Shown: positions 10,641 through 22,835 of the stretch, piece by piece
How positions within the stretch are numbered: the stretch's first letter is position 1
Layout: the number at the start of each line of letters is the position of its first letter
Assembly: GCF_037126465.1 (NCBI RefSeq)
Contig: NC_088206.1
Span: 12,127,187-12,191,186 of the forward strand
Direction of reading: 5' to 3'
Origin: Ornithodoros turicata
Lineage: Eukaryota; Arthropoda; Arachnida; Ixodida; Argasidae
Length of the DNA stretch: 64,000 bases
Position numbers and translations under genes: made by a program
The notes under the pieces: generated by a model
Seen by the model: the letters and a program-made list of their open reading frames with translations, nothing else
What the model was told of the DNA's origin: nothing
The model's database searches: none

Positions 10641-12649
10641 AAATTTTCGTGTTCTCGCTAGTGTGTAGTTGTCCCTATAACTTATTTTGTATAAATCAAA
10701 TGCACGTGTCTGGCTGTGCTTCGATCCTGTTCTTATCCTGTCTGTCACAGCTTCAAACTTAGGCAAAACGGGTACCCGTGACCGTTAACTCTCTGTGGTA
10801 CCCTGTTGTGTTGCGCTAAAGCATAGAATCGTTCAGTTGGTCCTTCAATCTACTCCAATTACACTATTAATTGCCTTCAAGCTGGAATGTTTGTTCCATA
10901 TAATCCCACCTTCTGCTTACTCATTCATTGTATCTTTACTTGCCAAACAAGTACCTACAATCCCTTGGATAAATAAATTGGGCAAAGAAATAAATGTATG
11001 TATTCGTTGTACATTTCGCTTGCCGCAGTAGAACATTGATTTTACTAATGTCGAATGTAGCTACATTAATATTTTGCTTGCCGTTTAGTTATATATGCAC
11101 ACTTTACGGTGTGTCGAGTTCCAAGAAACAGCACCGTGCCCAGGGGCAATGTGAGTGGAGAGGTTAATGAAACGTACAAGGACAGCTTCACAGCGTCCAA
11201 TCCAATGATTGAACCGCGGCAGCAGCAAGCAGTCCCTGGCTTCTTCGACAGTTGTCGTCCTTTGATCAGAAATACTTGAATGAAGTCGATAGTGTTTTGA
11301 CTGCTAAACTGCTTTTGCTAGATTTTTCTTCTTTTTTTTTTTTTTGTCACATTGCCGTGGGTAAAACATTCTTATACAGAGGACATGCATGCATATACAG
11401 AAAACATAAACATTGTGTTATTTTCCAGCGTGTTCCTCAGCCCTGTTGTTGAGTGATGAGCTCCTTTTACCCATCAACGTCTTTAGAGATAATAACAATT
11501 TACGTTACTTATGATTTTACGCCAGGTTTTTATTCGGACGGCTGCGTTTACGTCCCATTTTATGTAGCGTGACATTTTTAACTTTATGTTGTTGTTTTTT
11601 TAACGTCATTTCTATTGACGGTTTTGGCGCACTATAGGTCTATAGCGTTAGTTACATGTGCGCTATAAGGACTCCAATCATCCTCATCACCATCACCATC
11701 TTAGCGGTGTCGCATATTTGATATAAGGATAAGGACGTAGTTCATGAGGCGTATATACTATCTTCTAACTACACCAGAACGCTTAGCCCATGCTGCCGTA
11801 TCATACACGTTAATTGATAATACATTGATTATTGTACTTGCATGGTTCGTGTTATGTACGTATATCACGTAGCTGTTAGTTCATTGCTATGGCGAAAACA
11901 TTATACGTTTCATAACATTGTATTAATTGCGTACCCATATAATGACTCCTGAGCCTAATGAGCCCTGATTTCTAGGCACGAAAAAAACCTTGTTTTAGGC
12001 GCCTATGAATGGCGCTAAAAATCCCGATTTGGGCACTAAAAATGACATTATAGGCACTATAAGTTGTTGATTTTTTCATCTGTAGCACTGAAAGCGCAAA
12101 AAGAAAGTGAATAAATCAGTTTCATCCGCAGGAACAATACCGTAAATGGGAATTGTGACTGTTTTTCAAATTTTTTGCTGCACGAAATGCAAAACTTATG
12201 GATCCTACTATGGTCACAAGGCTTCTAGCCGTTGCCACCGGTTCCACGACACTTCTCAGAAGGACTTGTCGCGGGCAGCATAGTGGCGATATGCTAGGTG
12301 GGCTTGGAGCATCGGAGGCCTTAGTGTAACGCTAAAATTTCTTAGTCCTCGAACTTCTAAAGCTTCGCCTTCTAGGTTTTCTAGATTTCATTTTCAGCAT
12401 TACCACAGGGCTCGCACAAGTAGCAAATATGGGGTTCAAGTCTGGTCACACTGGACACGGTGTCACTTGCGCTCGTGTACCTATGGCCTTGACTGCCCTC
12501 GAGGAGGGCAGCTTGCGAAGGTTGCCAAAATGTAGTGGTTGTACCGGACTTGTACCTACGCCCCTTCGTCAGCATTTTACCGTGTGTCAAATTCGTTGTA
12601 AAAGCAAGAGAGAGATAAAAATTAGGAAAAAGCTTCGGGGCCGCTTCTA
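10641..12649. other. No gene recognised
   Basis: Anonymous sequence upstream of TMEM65. Only a T-run near 11330 and short chance frames are seen. Confidence 0.4.
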
Positions 12650-12812
12650 CACTCTAAGAAAAAATACAGTATACCCAACTTTTATGCAGCGTAAAATCCT
12701 TGTCAGTGAGATCACTCTTTTTTAGCGTAATGTTTACTCCTTTTTTCGAAAGCGTGTTACACCGTCGCCCAGGGGTGTAACTTAACCGTGCAAGGGAGTA
12801 AAAATTACTCTG
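12650..12812. mobile_element. CACTCTAAGAAAAAA-family element, degenerate copy
   Basis: Starts with CACTCTAAGAAAAAATAC, the same terminus as copies at 31655, 47052 and 53451, and contains GGGAGTAAAAATTACTC near the other end. The right terminus is not preserved, so the boundary is approximate. Confidence 0.4.
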
Positions 12813-14483
12813 CGTGGATGCGGGGTAAAATTATGTTACTGTCCTGCACTTGCGCTATTTTGTTGCTGCTTTTTGTTGACTGGTGAAGAGTGTCCCTTTC
12901 ACGTTAAGGCCCTGTGCCTGACGTCGTCCTGTGCCGCATACGCACTGAGAGGCAGCAGCGTAGCCAGAAAAAATATTTCGGGGGGGCTTCTGTGGGAACC
13001 TTACATGAAGCACCCTCGTTTCTCTTTCCCAAAAGCACTACCAAAGGTACGGTTAAACCCCCCCCCCCCCCCCCTCGGCTACTCCACTGCTGAGAGGGGT
13101 TATGTCTGGACGGGCGTACAGACGTAGATACTTGGACTGACAAAGGATGGCTCACTAACACGCACATACTTTGGCGATCACTGACGTCACAAGTACAGGT
13201 TACGAGTACAGTTAGGTGTAGGTTTAGTACACTCTTAAAAATGAACTTCACCGCATAGCACGCTCCTAGCCAACCATCATCTCGAATGATATCGTTATCT
13301 GCCCTGATTTGTTAAAAACGGGAGGCCTACGCCTTTTTTGCATTCGGAGCCACCAAGCCAGTAATACTCTTTGCAGATCCTGTCATTGCTAGTTCTTTAG
13401 CCACGGTCTCGCAAGACGGATATCTGTATGACCTTCTCGACTTAGGCCTACGCACCGACGACAACGCCCGAGGAGGCATGATGCCGTTTTCCCTATAAGC
13501 AACAATGACCGTGGTCTTTGAATGGTGGGTGGAATAGCACTTGGCGTCGCGCATAGTATAGAAATTAACGGCACAATATTGCAACACACATTGCGAGAAG
13601 CATTTGCACGATTAGAGTTAGCCCTTACGTCACCGGTATGTACGGTGAGCCAACGGAAATCCGACTCAAAGGCTCACCCCTTCTGACTCTCTCGTCTCAG
13701 CAGGGGTTGCCCTTCCACAGCTTTTCTTTCTAACTAATATACCAGTTCCCTTTCCTCATACGGCAAGCCTCGGAACTGTCTGCGTAGTGTAGACGCTATA
13801 CTTCCTAGTGTAGTGGCTATGTATCTTGAAACTGCTGTTGCTTATGCACTTCGGAACCGGCCTTTCCTGTCCACGGCGCCGTTACCCGAGCGCGTCATCG
13901 TCGATAGAAACGGCATCATAAGGAAAAGTTACAGTGTAGAATGAATGAAACTTTGTCGCGGAGCAGACTTAGTCATTAACTACGCGAAGTCAGGCATGAG
14001 AAGTGTAGTCTAGGAAGAAGAAGTTTCTTTTTATTATTCCTATAGCTTCCTGGGGTTCTCATGCGAACACAGTTGACTCTCTGCACGCGAGCTGCAGTGG
14101 AGGCCCACGAGAAATCCGCGTATCGAACAAACAGCATTTATCTAATTTGATTATTAAATATAATAATATAATATATTATAATAATATATGTAATATTATA
14201 AATATAATATAATAATTATATATAATAATAGTATAGTCGTCTCGCGGTGTAAAGCAACGAATTATCATTTACTGACAGTTATAATTAAATACGAGGAAAT
14301 TACTGATATGTCCGAGCACCGCAGAGCATGCAGTTCTTGCTACTCTACATGGCCGTATTTCTTCCGAAAGCGTTTGTTGTGAAACTAAATCAACGCGAGT
14401 ATTCTGCTGGCTGACACATTGTACGTTTACAAATGCAACACCGTAGCCAAAACTCACTGGCATTAGACATGAAATATACCAGC
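12813..14483. other. Anonymous region with a G/C-tract repeat and an AT-rich tract
   Basis: 12955-13075 holds GCGTAGCCAGAAAAAATATT followed by a G run, then a run of about 18 C, a pattern seen in degenerate DNA transposons. 14150-14235 is an AT-only simple tract. A minus-strand frame at 13327-13587 is unrecognised and not longer than chance frames elsewhere. Confidence 0.4.
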
Positions 14484-14757
14484 GGCATGGCCGAGTCCCG
14501 CTCGTTGGCTTTGGACAAGGTCGTGCTGACGACTTGGAGGTGGTGGGTTCGAGTCCTACCACCGGCTGACGTTTTCCTAGGTTTTCCGAAGACTTTCCAG
14601 ACGAATGTCGGCACAGTTCCCCCTGAAGTCGGCCCAGGACGCATACTAACCCCCTGTCCCCACTCGTTACTGCTGTCCTCTCTCCATCTGTCCACAGTTG
14701 TACGCCGCTCATAGCCACAGTTGCTTCGCGGCGCTTACGCGGAATTAAAAAAAAAGA
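14484..14757 (+). mobile_element. tRNA-headed SINE, full-length copy
   Basis: The head carries a box-A-like TGGCCGAGTCCCG and a box-B-like GGGTTCGAGTCC, suggesting a Leu/Ser-type tRNA ancestor. The body contains GTTTTCCGAAGACTTTCCAG, GTCGGCACAGTTCC and GAAGTCGGCCCAGGACGCAT. The element ends in an A-run. Related copies are at 28918, 29793, 42071 and, inverted, 53308. Confidence 0.75.
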
Positions 14758-17189
14758 AATATTTCAGTTCAAGCCCCATAAGCTTTGTCGTTTTCTCGCG
14801 CGGTGTGCATCACACATTCGCCCAGCACTCCAGTAAACCGGATATGTTCCAAATATATCCTCGGGAAGTACTCATTTTGCAATCCAGGGAACGTCCCATG
14901 AATGTCTGTGCTGGATACATGGACGTGAATGGGACGTTTACCGTTTCGTATGAAATTAGCTTGTGTATTCAGCCATGATGCATTATTATTCAGTTTTTTG
15001 TTTACTGTTCACGTTTTAGTAACAGTTAGTAACATTTTTGAATAAATAATCTACACCTTTTATTTGGTGAACGGTATGTGGCCGCTGTATACAATACTTA
15101 TCGGCAACTTTTCTGGGACGTCCCTTGGATATTTCTGGTTTCCAGTCGCTCCGTTTGGACCACTCGCATAAGTGTATCTTATAATATCTTATAATATCTA
15201 TTTATTTACATATAAGTAATGACACACAGTTACGACACATCATCAGTTGTATATCCATTCTCGATCCTTCACCATTTAAATCACTCTCTTTACCACGTTG
15301 GAAGTATGATTTTCCCTTTACTTTATGTATCGCATTGACCATGTACGGTTATACAGTTTGCAGTGTACTGTTCTCGGCCATATGTGTACTCACGCAGCAA
15401 CAATCGAACAACAACTTTATTGCGAGATGATGAATGGCGAGTTTCATCGCCATTCGCCAGGGGAGACACTCTACCCCATTGCTGGTGGTGATGCAGGGAA
15501 TGAAATAATGAACCCCATTCACAATACTACTCCACATTAATTATAATCCTCTATTTCTATTTTATTTTTTTATGTACGCAACATATGGTCCCGGGCGCAA
15601 ACATTTGCGAGAGCTTATTCTGTATGCACATGCGCTGTTCGTCTCGCCTTCTGTCAACTCGATAATGAACTTCATCGCCAGGAGTGTGCTTGAAACCTTA
15701 TGTACTTCGCACCACGTGACACCTTCAGCTCTTCCTTACCCACCCCCGTTTGTATACCGTTACATCATTAGCCGAGAGTACATTAAAACTACACATATCT
15801 CTCACCTTGCACAAGGTCGTTTACATAGTTACGCGTCATTAACGCCTCAGCGTCCTTCGGCGTTTACTCACAGCTTCAACCCATCCCGTTTCATACGTAG
15901 TATCCGGTGTTTCCTTTCTTCGTTTTTTTTTTCTTTTCTGTTCTTCTTTTATCTTGCACACGTCCGCCAATTACGAAGCTATAAACGCGCAGAAAACAAT
16001 GTCCAATAAATAATGACAAAAAGAAAACAACAAATAGCACGTACTACATTCACGATACAAATGAGTCGCTCGGTCGTACCGCATGCACCACGAGCACGGT
16101 GCTCGTGTACGTGCATGATGTACCTTGGCACCAAAAAGAAAAGGGCGTCTGTGTAGCGACAATGGTGGTGCTAAGATTTCCCACCTCCATCTCGCATCTC
16201 CAGACAAAAGGAAGAGCCCTTTTGGTGTAGTAGGATGAACAGACTTCTTTGTCTAGCGCTGTTTTCCGGAAACACCTAATGCCGATACGGTCACTTATAC
16301 GGTGGCCTTGTGAGGTCCTATTCGGGTGGTGTATATGCGGTTATAGATTGCGGCGATGGTAGAGTAGAAGCAGAGTAGAAGCGTTATGCGAAGCAGAAGG
16401 TACCGAAAGGGTCGTCTGCTGGGTGGCGGCTCAGTGTTGTCCTTTTGTGTTTCTTGTTTTCCGTCACGATTGACCGTTCGAAAAGAAAAGAGGAATAACT
16501 GTTGTGGCCTCCGTGCGCTGCATCGGCGTGCATTCGGTGAAGGCAGTATGGGCGGTATCGGTTTCGAATGTGTTCCGGAAGGTCAGTTTTTTATATTTTT
16601 TTATTTGTGTCATTACTGTTGGATCCCGGTGAGCTTGGGAAATCTGCTTCTAACCGAGCTGAAAGCCGAAGTATACATGCTAGCTGGTGTTAAGTTCCTC
16701 TAGGCGTCTTACCTTTGAGAGCGACAAGAGGCAGGTACACGGTGGGTACGCACACTAAAGCAAAATGCTTAATGTAACGTCACGGACAACAATACAGCAG
16801 AACCAATACAAGGAAATGACGCTACACATTGAGCGGAAGCAGGTTACATACTGAAGGATGAATGTTGACAGAAGGGTTCCTGCCACACTCTGGAGTCTGA
16901 AATGCGGGTTGTCACTGTGGCTTCCAACCGTGTATTCTCATCAGTGACGTCCCCACGAAATATTTCGGTGGAAGAAAAAGCGTAAGCTGCACACGGGGCA
17001 GAACTCCGCTGCGTGTTGTGTTGAGCAAGTGTAGCAACTTGGAATATGGTAATTGCTTTTACCACCCCTGTGCACCCTTTATTAGACGCTATGCTGGCTT
17101 AGGTGGTAACTATAGAAGTTACCACCTTTTCACATCTTTCTTTTTCTCAGAGTGGGGATGGGCCGTGCTCTTGAACGCGCGGTCTGTCA
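14758..17189. other. No gene recognised; one short repeat copy
   Basis: 15414-15500 is a minus-strand copy of the CATTCATCATCTCACAATAA repeat described at 27770. The rest is anonymous. A short frame with a weak GTCAGT donor near 16548-16581 was considered as a first exon and not accepted. Confidence 0.4.
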
Positions 17190-17984
17190 AACGGTCGTCG
17201 GGGCAGCATCGCTTGCGGTACTGTTTCCGGGAAGATTTTTTTCCTAAAAACTTTACAGCACGTGATCGCTGCATGTCAAAGATTAATATGTGTTCTGGAC
17301 GTCACTATGCAACGATCAAAGACTCGAGGAAAGTGGCGTACGTGACAACGGCACAATCTGTATACTTACATGGCCACCAAATCGTGATATTGATATTATT
17401 GATATTGACGGGGAACTTACCGCGCTTTGTACAGTGCTAGACATAAGTTTACGGAACACGCTCCGGCGCATTCCTTCCTGAGAGTGACGCGCTAGCAGCG
17501 CATGGTAGGTCCCGTACGGACTTGCTAACAGGGGACTATGGTTATCTAGGCACATGTCTGAGTCCGTGCGGTCCCGTTTGCTGCAAGCGTGTCACTTTGT
17601 ATTGTCATCAAGCAGGAGAGCTACCTATGGGGGTAGTCTCCTTTGCACAGACAGACACTCTGAGGAAGGAATGCGTCGAAAAAAGTGTTCCGTAAAGTTT
17701 TGTCCAGCACTGTACAAGCTTGTCAGTTTTCAGAACTACAGATTACACAGTGTTTCACCTTATGTCACAAAAGTCTATCAAAAATGTACTTGTGTGAAAC
17801 AATATATGGGGTCAAGGGTATTTACCTTCGGCGAACTTGTGCCACGTGCTACAGGCAACTTTATCAAATTTCAGTTACAAGAAATCCAGTTTCTTGAACC
17901 GAACACTCAAATTTTCCAAGTTAAAGTAACGTTTTCCTACTATAGAATTAGGAAGAATCCACCACGACATACGCTACTTATTTT

Positions 17985-18032
17985 GGGATGAAACTCCACA
18001 TTCATCATCTTAAAATAAAGTTGTTTCTATTT
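17985..18032 (+). repeat. Partial copy of the CATTCATCATCT..AATAAAG repeat
   Basis: Contains ATGAAACTCCACATTCATCA and TCTTAAAATAAAGTTGTT, matching the right part of the 27770-27885 repeat. Confidence 0.5.
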
Positions 18033-18742
18033 TGCAGTGTTAACTGCTAGAAGAAATGTGCGAAAACGTGTATTTTGAGGGACGCAATTGGGCTAAGCGG
18101 CACTCAGATCAATACAGGACGTGACGTGTTCCATTCCACCTCACCACACAGCGCCACTCCTCCGCGAACAGCCTTTGCACACACACATATCCTTCAGCAG
18201 ACGCAAATAGTACATTGTCACTTCCTTCCACGTCACACACATTGCTCGAGCACACGAATACTAACATGCAAACCATCGATGACGCACCGCCGATGTCCAT
18301 GCATTTCCATGACCCTAATGAGCAAGACTTATCGGTTATACTCGCCAGAGTTGCATCGTTGAGTGAAAGCACGCGCTTCTTCCTATATCGAGATAAGGTT
18401 AATTGGGGATAATGCGTGCCGTACGATCGTTGCGAGCATGCGCCTTACATGACAGATGTCATGAAAGGAAAGTATCGAATTATTGCTCGCAGTTTCTGGG
18501 CCGTTTCCTGATGCGGAAGATACGGACTGTTTTCTTCTCTTTTTTTTATTCTTTTTTTTTATTAGATGTAACGGGCACAGCGTCCATTGTCGATGATTGC
18601 AGGCTCGCGTGAAGCGTGGAAAATAAATTGCTGGTCTAAATAAGTGGAGAATGAGTGGGTGGCAGAGATTCGGAGGTTAGTGGACTCTTCATGTTGCCTC
18701 GTTGTATTTATTTTTAAAGATGAGGGAGGAATGCTGGATGTT

Positions 18743-19426
18743 AGAGCCCTGCACGGGCCCGGGCCGGGCTTTTTTTATTGGCTGTGTGCTCCGGGCCGGG
18801 CCGGGCCGACAAACATGTTTCCGAGAGTCAGACTCGGCCGGGTCACGCAGCTAATTCCACACAATGGAGGACGATTAGTTCATATCATCACGTGCTTGCG
18901 TCATTCCTGGGCATATATTTGCAAAAACAAGCAATGGACACTGCATTATTATGCATATTATTCACTCCACCCAGATGGGACTCCAGAACATTGTCAAAGC
19001 CACTTCACATTGCTCCTGACTCCTCACGTATTTCACAACCACGTTCGGAAAGCTTGGTGAGAGGGGTAGGGATTGGGAGAAGGAGTTTTTCGACAACGTC
19101 CTCTACCTCCGCAAAAACTTGATAGTGTAACGATAACGCGCTTGCCCGCGTGCGTTCTGGATTTAATTTGCTTTCGTGCTGTTCCGTTGTTAAATCGCCA
19201 GCACTTGTATGTTTGTGGCCTTATCTTCTCTTCTTATAAATATACTTATAAATTTGTTTGATAAGCGCTAGAAACGCGTACGTCACGGCTGGAAATACTA
19301 GGCCAGGCTGTACTCGCTGAGTCACCTGGGCCGGGCTCTACTCACTGGGCCACCGGGCCGGGACGGCACGGGCCGTATAAAAAAATGAAGGTGCGGGCCC
19401 GGGCCCGGAAAAGTCGTCCCGTGGAG
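18743..19426. mobile_element. GC-rich hAT-like element with 8-bp target duplication
   Basis: The left end AGAGCCCTGCACGGGCCCGG and a right end rich in GGCCCGGGCCCG are roughly inverted. The flanks TGGATGTT (18735-18742) and TGGATGTA (19427-19434) match at 7 of 8 bases, as an aged 8-bp hAT-type duplication would. The interior is AT-richer and has no recognisable transposase. The right terminus looks shortened. Confidence 0.6.
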
Positions 19427-19934
19427 TGGATGTACGAGGGATACACTTGTGTAACCTGGGCTCTAAATATATTCACGTGAGGGTATTAATGTGAAAGTTC
19501 AGTCACACTGACTGGCTCCCTCTAGCGTTTCGAGCGGACTAACTTATACAACTAGCGGAATACCAGCCCCTGAAGAACGTGCAGACAACAATCCGAAACC
19601 GCGGAAGGCAGTAGTGGTGATGGTGATGGGACTGCTCGCCGTAGTGCCTATGGCTGAGCGCGACAGGCCAAACATAACGGCGGGATAACGGTACAACAAC
19701 GTGTGTGTTGTCATCAGGTATGTGGGTAACGTACCTATGGAGGTAGGCCCCTTTACACGCACTCCAACTTTAACCTACATACCTCTTCTCTGTGTGAGCC
19801 TCAAGTGCTGAGTGTCAAGTCTAAGGTTCATGAAGCTACGTAAAGTTGTCCTAGAGTCACCCATATTCCGGGCGGGAAACATAATCGGACATGAGGCCCA
19901 TCACAACGCGCTCGCTGATTGCTGAGTTATAGGG

Positions 19935-20135
19935 CCCGTATGAGAAAATTCCTATTCGTAGTATGTTCTTAGGTGATTTTTATGTATGCAGTGCGGGAAG
20001 TAATGCGGGATACAGGGACCGTGTTCGTAGTCTGCATGCTTCGGCGCACCGTCGAAACGATACGACGTTAAAATCATGACATCAGACCGCTACATTGTGC
20101 GATTCTTGCGTAGACAGGATTATTGCACTCAAAGC
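19935..20135. repeat. Dispersed repeat, first copy (partner 23604-23806)
   Basis: The segment from GGGCCCGTATGAGAAAATTC through GATACGACGTTAAAATCATG to GGATTATTGCACTC is repeated almost identically at 23604-23806. The second copy leads directly into a module B unit; this one leads into module A. Confidence 0.8.
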
Positions 20136-20689
20136 CTCAATTTCAAGGTACGTTTCAGGCTACCTCCATAGGTAGTTATCTTGCTTGATGACAATACACA
20201 CACGTACATGGTACATACACGTACCATGCCAATACATATATATATATTTGATGACAGTTGGACGGAGGATGACAATGACAATGACAAAGTTTTTAGGGCG
20301 AGAGCAGTACTATTTTTGAGATGTGATGTGGGCAAGGTTTCGCTTGTCCCATCCTACAGTTGGCAATACGACAAAGACATGACAAGACACACTATTGCGA
20401 TCCCAATGAAGGCTTGTGATGGATATTTGGCATTGGCAGTTCCGTGGGACTGCCTGCCTATAGTATTAGTTGACCCTGCTCTTCGTTTTTAGGGCGAGGG
20501 CAGCACTATTTTTGAAATGTGATGTGGGCAAGTTTTCGCTTGTCCCATCCTACAGTTGGCACTAAGATAGAGTCTGTGTAGAAGGGGCTACCTCCATAGG
20601 TAGTTCTCTTGCTTGATGACAATACCCACCAAGATACCGATACGGAGACACACCGATACGTACATACCGATACCGATACATTGCCATGA

Positions 20690-21530
20690 TAAACTTTCAA
20701 ATTCGGATCCGTCGTTGCCGGCTGGCTTTCGGTGGCCCGCACTTCGGAGACGCAGCTATATTGCAAGGCAGGGATTCGTAGCCACATTGTCCGTGAGGAA
20801 GCACCACTGTAAACTGAAAAACACCCTTATGGGTGTAAATGGCTTGTCCTATAACTGACACCTCTTTTTACACCATATGGTCTTAGAACACCCTTTTCAG
20901 AGGGTGTATTCTGTGTAAGACACCCTTTGAAAGGGTGCTTTTCCTTGAAAACGCCTTCTTTTGCACCCTTTAAACACCCTTTTAGGAGGGTGTTTAACAA
21001 CTTTACACCCACCTAGAAGGGTGTTTAAAGTGTGCAAAAGAAAGCATTTTCAAGGAAAAGCACCCTTTCAAAGGGTGTCTTACACAGAATACACCCTCTG
21101 AAAAGGGTGTTCTAAGACCATGTGGTGTAAAAAGAGGTGTCAGTTATAGGACAAGCCATTTACACCCATAAGGGTGTTTTTCAGTTTACAGGTCTTGTGG
21201 AGTGCTCTCGCCGCTGGCTGACGTCTACTCGTCTTTACCGCCCCACGTTCAGGGTGAGTGGCATAAATAAATAAATCATAAATAATTAATAATAATAAAT
21301 CCTAAATCATGCTCTAGCCGGCTCGCTAGGACTGTACCGCCCTCCGCAGCGACCCTCCCGTGTTTGGATTGTTCGCTTGGTATGGCCAGTACGAAAAGCA
21401 AACTCTCCAAGAGAGTGTTGTTATCTAGCTTGTAGGATTGTAACGTGAAGTTAGCGTCTGTCCAAAGGGAACTACCTCCATAGGTAGTTCTCCTGCTTGA
21501 TGACAATCCACACAAAGCTCAAGTGCAAAA
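20690..21530. repeat. Diverged copy of the 23060/25735 unit, split by a palindromic insert
   Basis: The segments TTCGGTGGCCCG, TGGAGTGCTCTCGCCG, GTGAGTGGC and GTTTGGATTGTTCGCTTGG correspond in order to words in the units at 23060-23500 and 25735-26180. This copy is interrupted between 20808 and 21190 by the palindrome listed separately, so the insertion is younger than the unit. Confidence 0.6.
20808..21190. mobile_element. 383-bp palindromic foldback element (AAGGGTGT family)
   Basis: The two halves are near-perfect inverted copies centred at about 20999, starting TGTAAACTGAAAAACACCC and ending with its complement. Each arm is itself built of smaller palindromes such as ACACCCTTTGAAAGGGTG and ACACCCTTATGGGTGT. 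No coding sequence. Diverged relatives with the same words appear at 36420-36600, 60185-60500 and 62260-62420. Confidence 0.8.
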
Positions 21531-22309
21531 GCAATGGGGCAGAGTTTTAGAACTGCATGGCCTCAGTTGTTGACTTTGTTGGGGAAAATAAAGCGAATCA
21601 GTAATATAGGGAATGGTATAGGCTAAATAATGGGATAAGGAAGATGGGCTCACTAATTCTGTGACTCATCTGACCAGTCAACAATACAACAAGGCCTGAT
21701 CCAGGGACAATATACAGTCCAGGCAAGTGGTGCTCCGTGGTGGTGTTGGTCGACGGTGTTGGTCGACGGTGTTGGAGGTGAGGTGAGGCAGTATCTCGAA
21801 AGGCAGTTGCTGATGATGGGTGAGACAGCATTTTCGTCTGCGTGGACCTGTGTCAACATAGTCGAGGTTGCTGACTCCCGGGTGAAACTGTTCACAGCTT
21901 TCTAGCAAGAATGGCATAACCTCAGTGCTTGCCAACTTACTTGCGAAGGTACATCGCAAAAAGGAAAAAAAAATGCAAGGAGAAAGGTCGTTTTGAAGGC
22001 AGAGGCATGTCACCCTCGTGTAAATAGGCGGCGATTAATTTTCATCTGTGACACCTAAGTAATAGTTGTGAATAAAACCTGTTCAGAACACACAGAGTTG
22101 CATTACGTGTGCATAACGCACTGCCTATCAAACGGTCGTCGGGGCAGCATCGCTTGCGGTGCTGTTTCTGGGAAGATTTTCTCCCAAAGATTACGTGTAT
22201 AACGGCCTGCCTAGACAGGTTCCTTACTTGATGACAATACACACTCAAACGGTCGTGCGGCACCTGAGGCTGGCCTTCCTTTTTGATGTCAATACACTCT
22301 CAAACGGCC

Positions 22310-22525
22310 GTCGGGGCAGTGTATATCGCTTGCGGTGCTGTTCCCGCGAAGATTTTTTCCTAAAAATCTTACTTTCCAATATCCTTTGCGGTGCTGTTCC
22401 CGGAAAGATTTTTCTTACAAATCTTACTTTGCAATATCATTTGAAGTGCTGTTCCCGGGAAGGTTTTTCCTAAAATCTTACTTGATGTTCCCGGGAATAT
22501 ATTTCCTAAAATCGTACTTGATGAC
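22310..22525 (+). repeat. Run of progressively shortened module B copies
   Basis: Four consecutive partial copies start at GCTTGCGGTGCTGTTCCCGC, CTTTGCGGTGCTGTTCCCGG, TTGAAGTGCTGTTCCCGGG and TGTTCCCGGGAATATATTTC. Each ends in CCTAAAA(A)TC(T/G)TAC or a variant, and the last is followed by TTGATGACAATACACAC. The start of each copy lies further into the module than the one before. Confidence 0.65.
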
Positions 22526-22591
22526 AATACACACAGTCCAGTCGGTGTAAAAGGGGCTACTTCCATAGGTAGTTCTTTTACTTGATGACAA

Positions 22592-22830
22592 TACACATAG
22601 TCCACAAGTTGCGCGGCATATAAACGGTCGTCGGGGCAGCATCCTTTGCGGTATTGTTCCCGGAAAGATTTCTTCAAAAACACAAGTTCACAAGTTATGG
22701 AGGTAGTCCCCTTTGCACAGACACTAACTTGTGAACTTGTGTTTTTGAAGAAATCTTTCCGGGAACAATACCGCAAAGGATGCTGCCCCGACGACCGTTT
22801 ATATGCCGCGCAACTTGTGGACTGTGTGTA
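22592..22830. repeat. Near-perfect 106-bp-arm inverted repeat
   Basis: Left arm 22592-22697 and right arm 22725-22830 are reverse complements with about one mismatch. They are separated by a 27-bp spacer that contains an inverted piece of module A (GGAGGTAGTCCCCTTTG). Each arm contains a module B copy. It must be recent or kept identical by conversion. Confidence 0.85.
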
Positions 22831-22835
22831 AGTAA

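Noticed and set aside
16548..16581. Short ATG frame before a GTCAGT donor in GC-rich sequence
   Set aside because: Only 11 codons, weak donor, no recognisable peptide.
17554..17991. 145-codon plus-strand frame
   Set aside because: Includes an inverted module A. No recognisable domain, and frames of this length occur by chance in the window.
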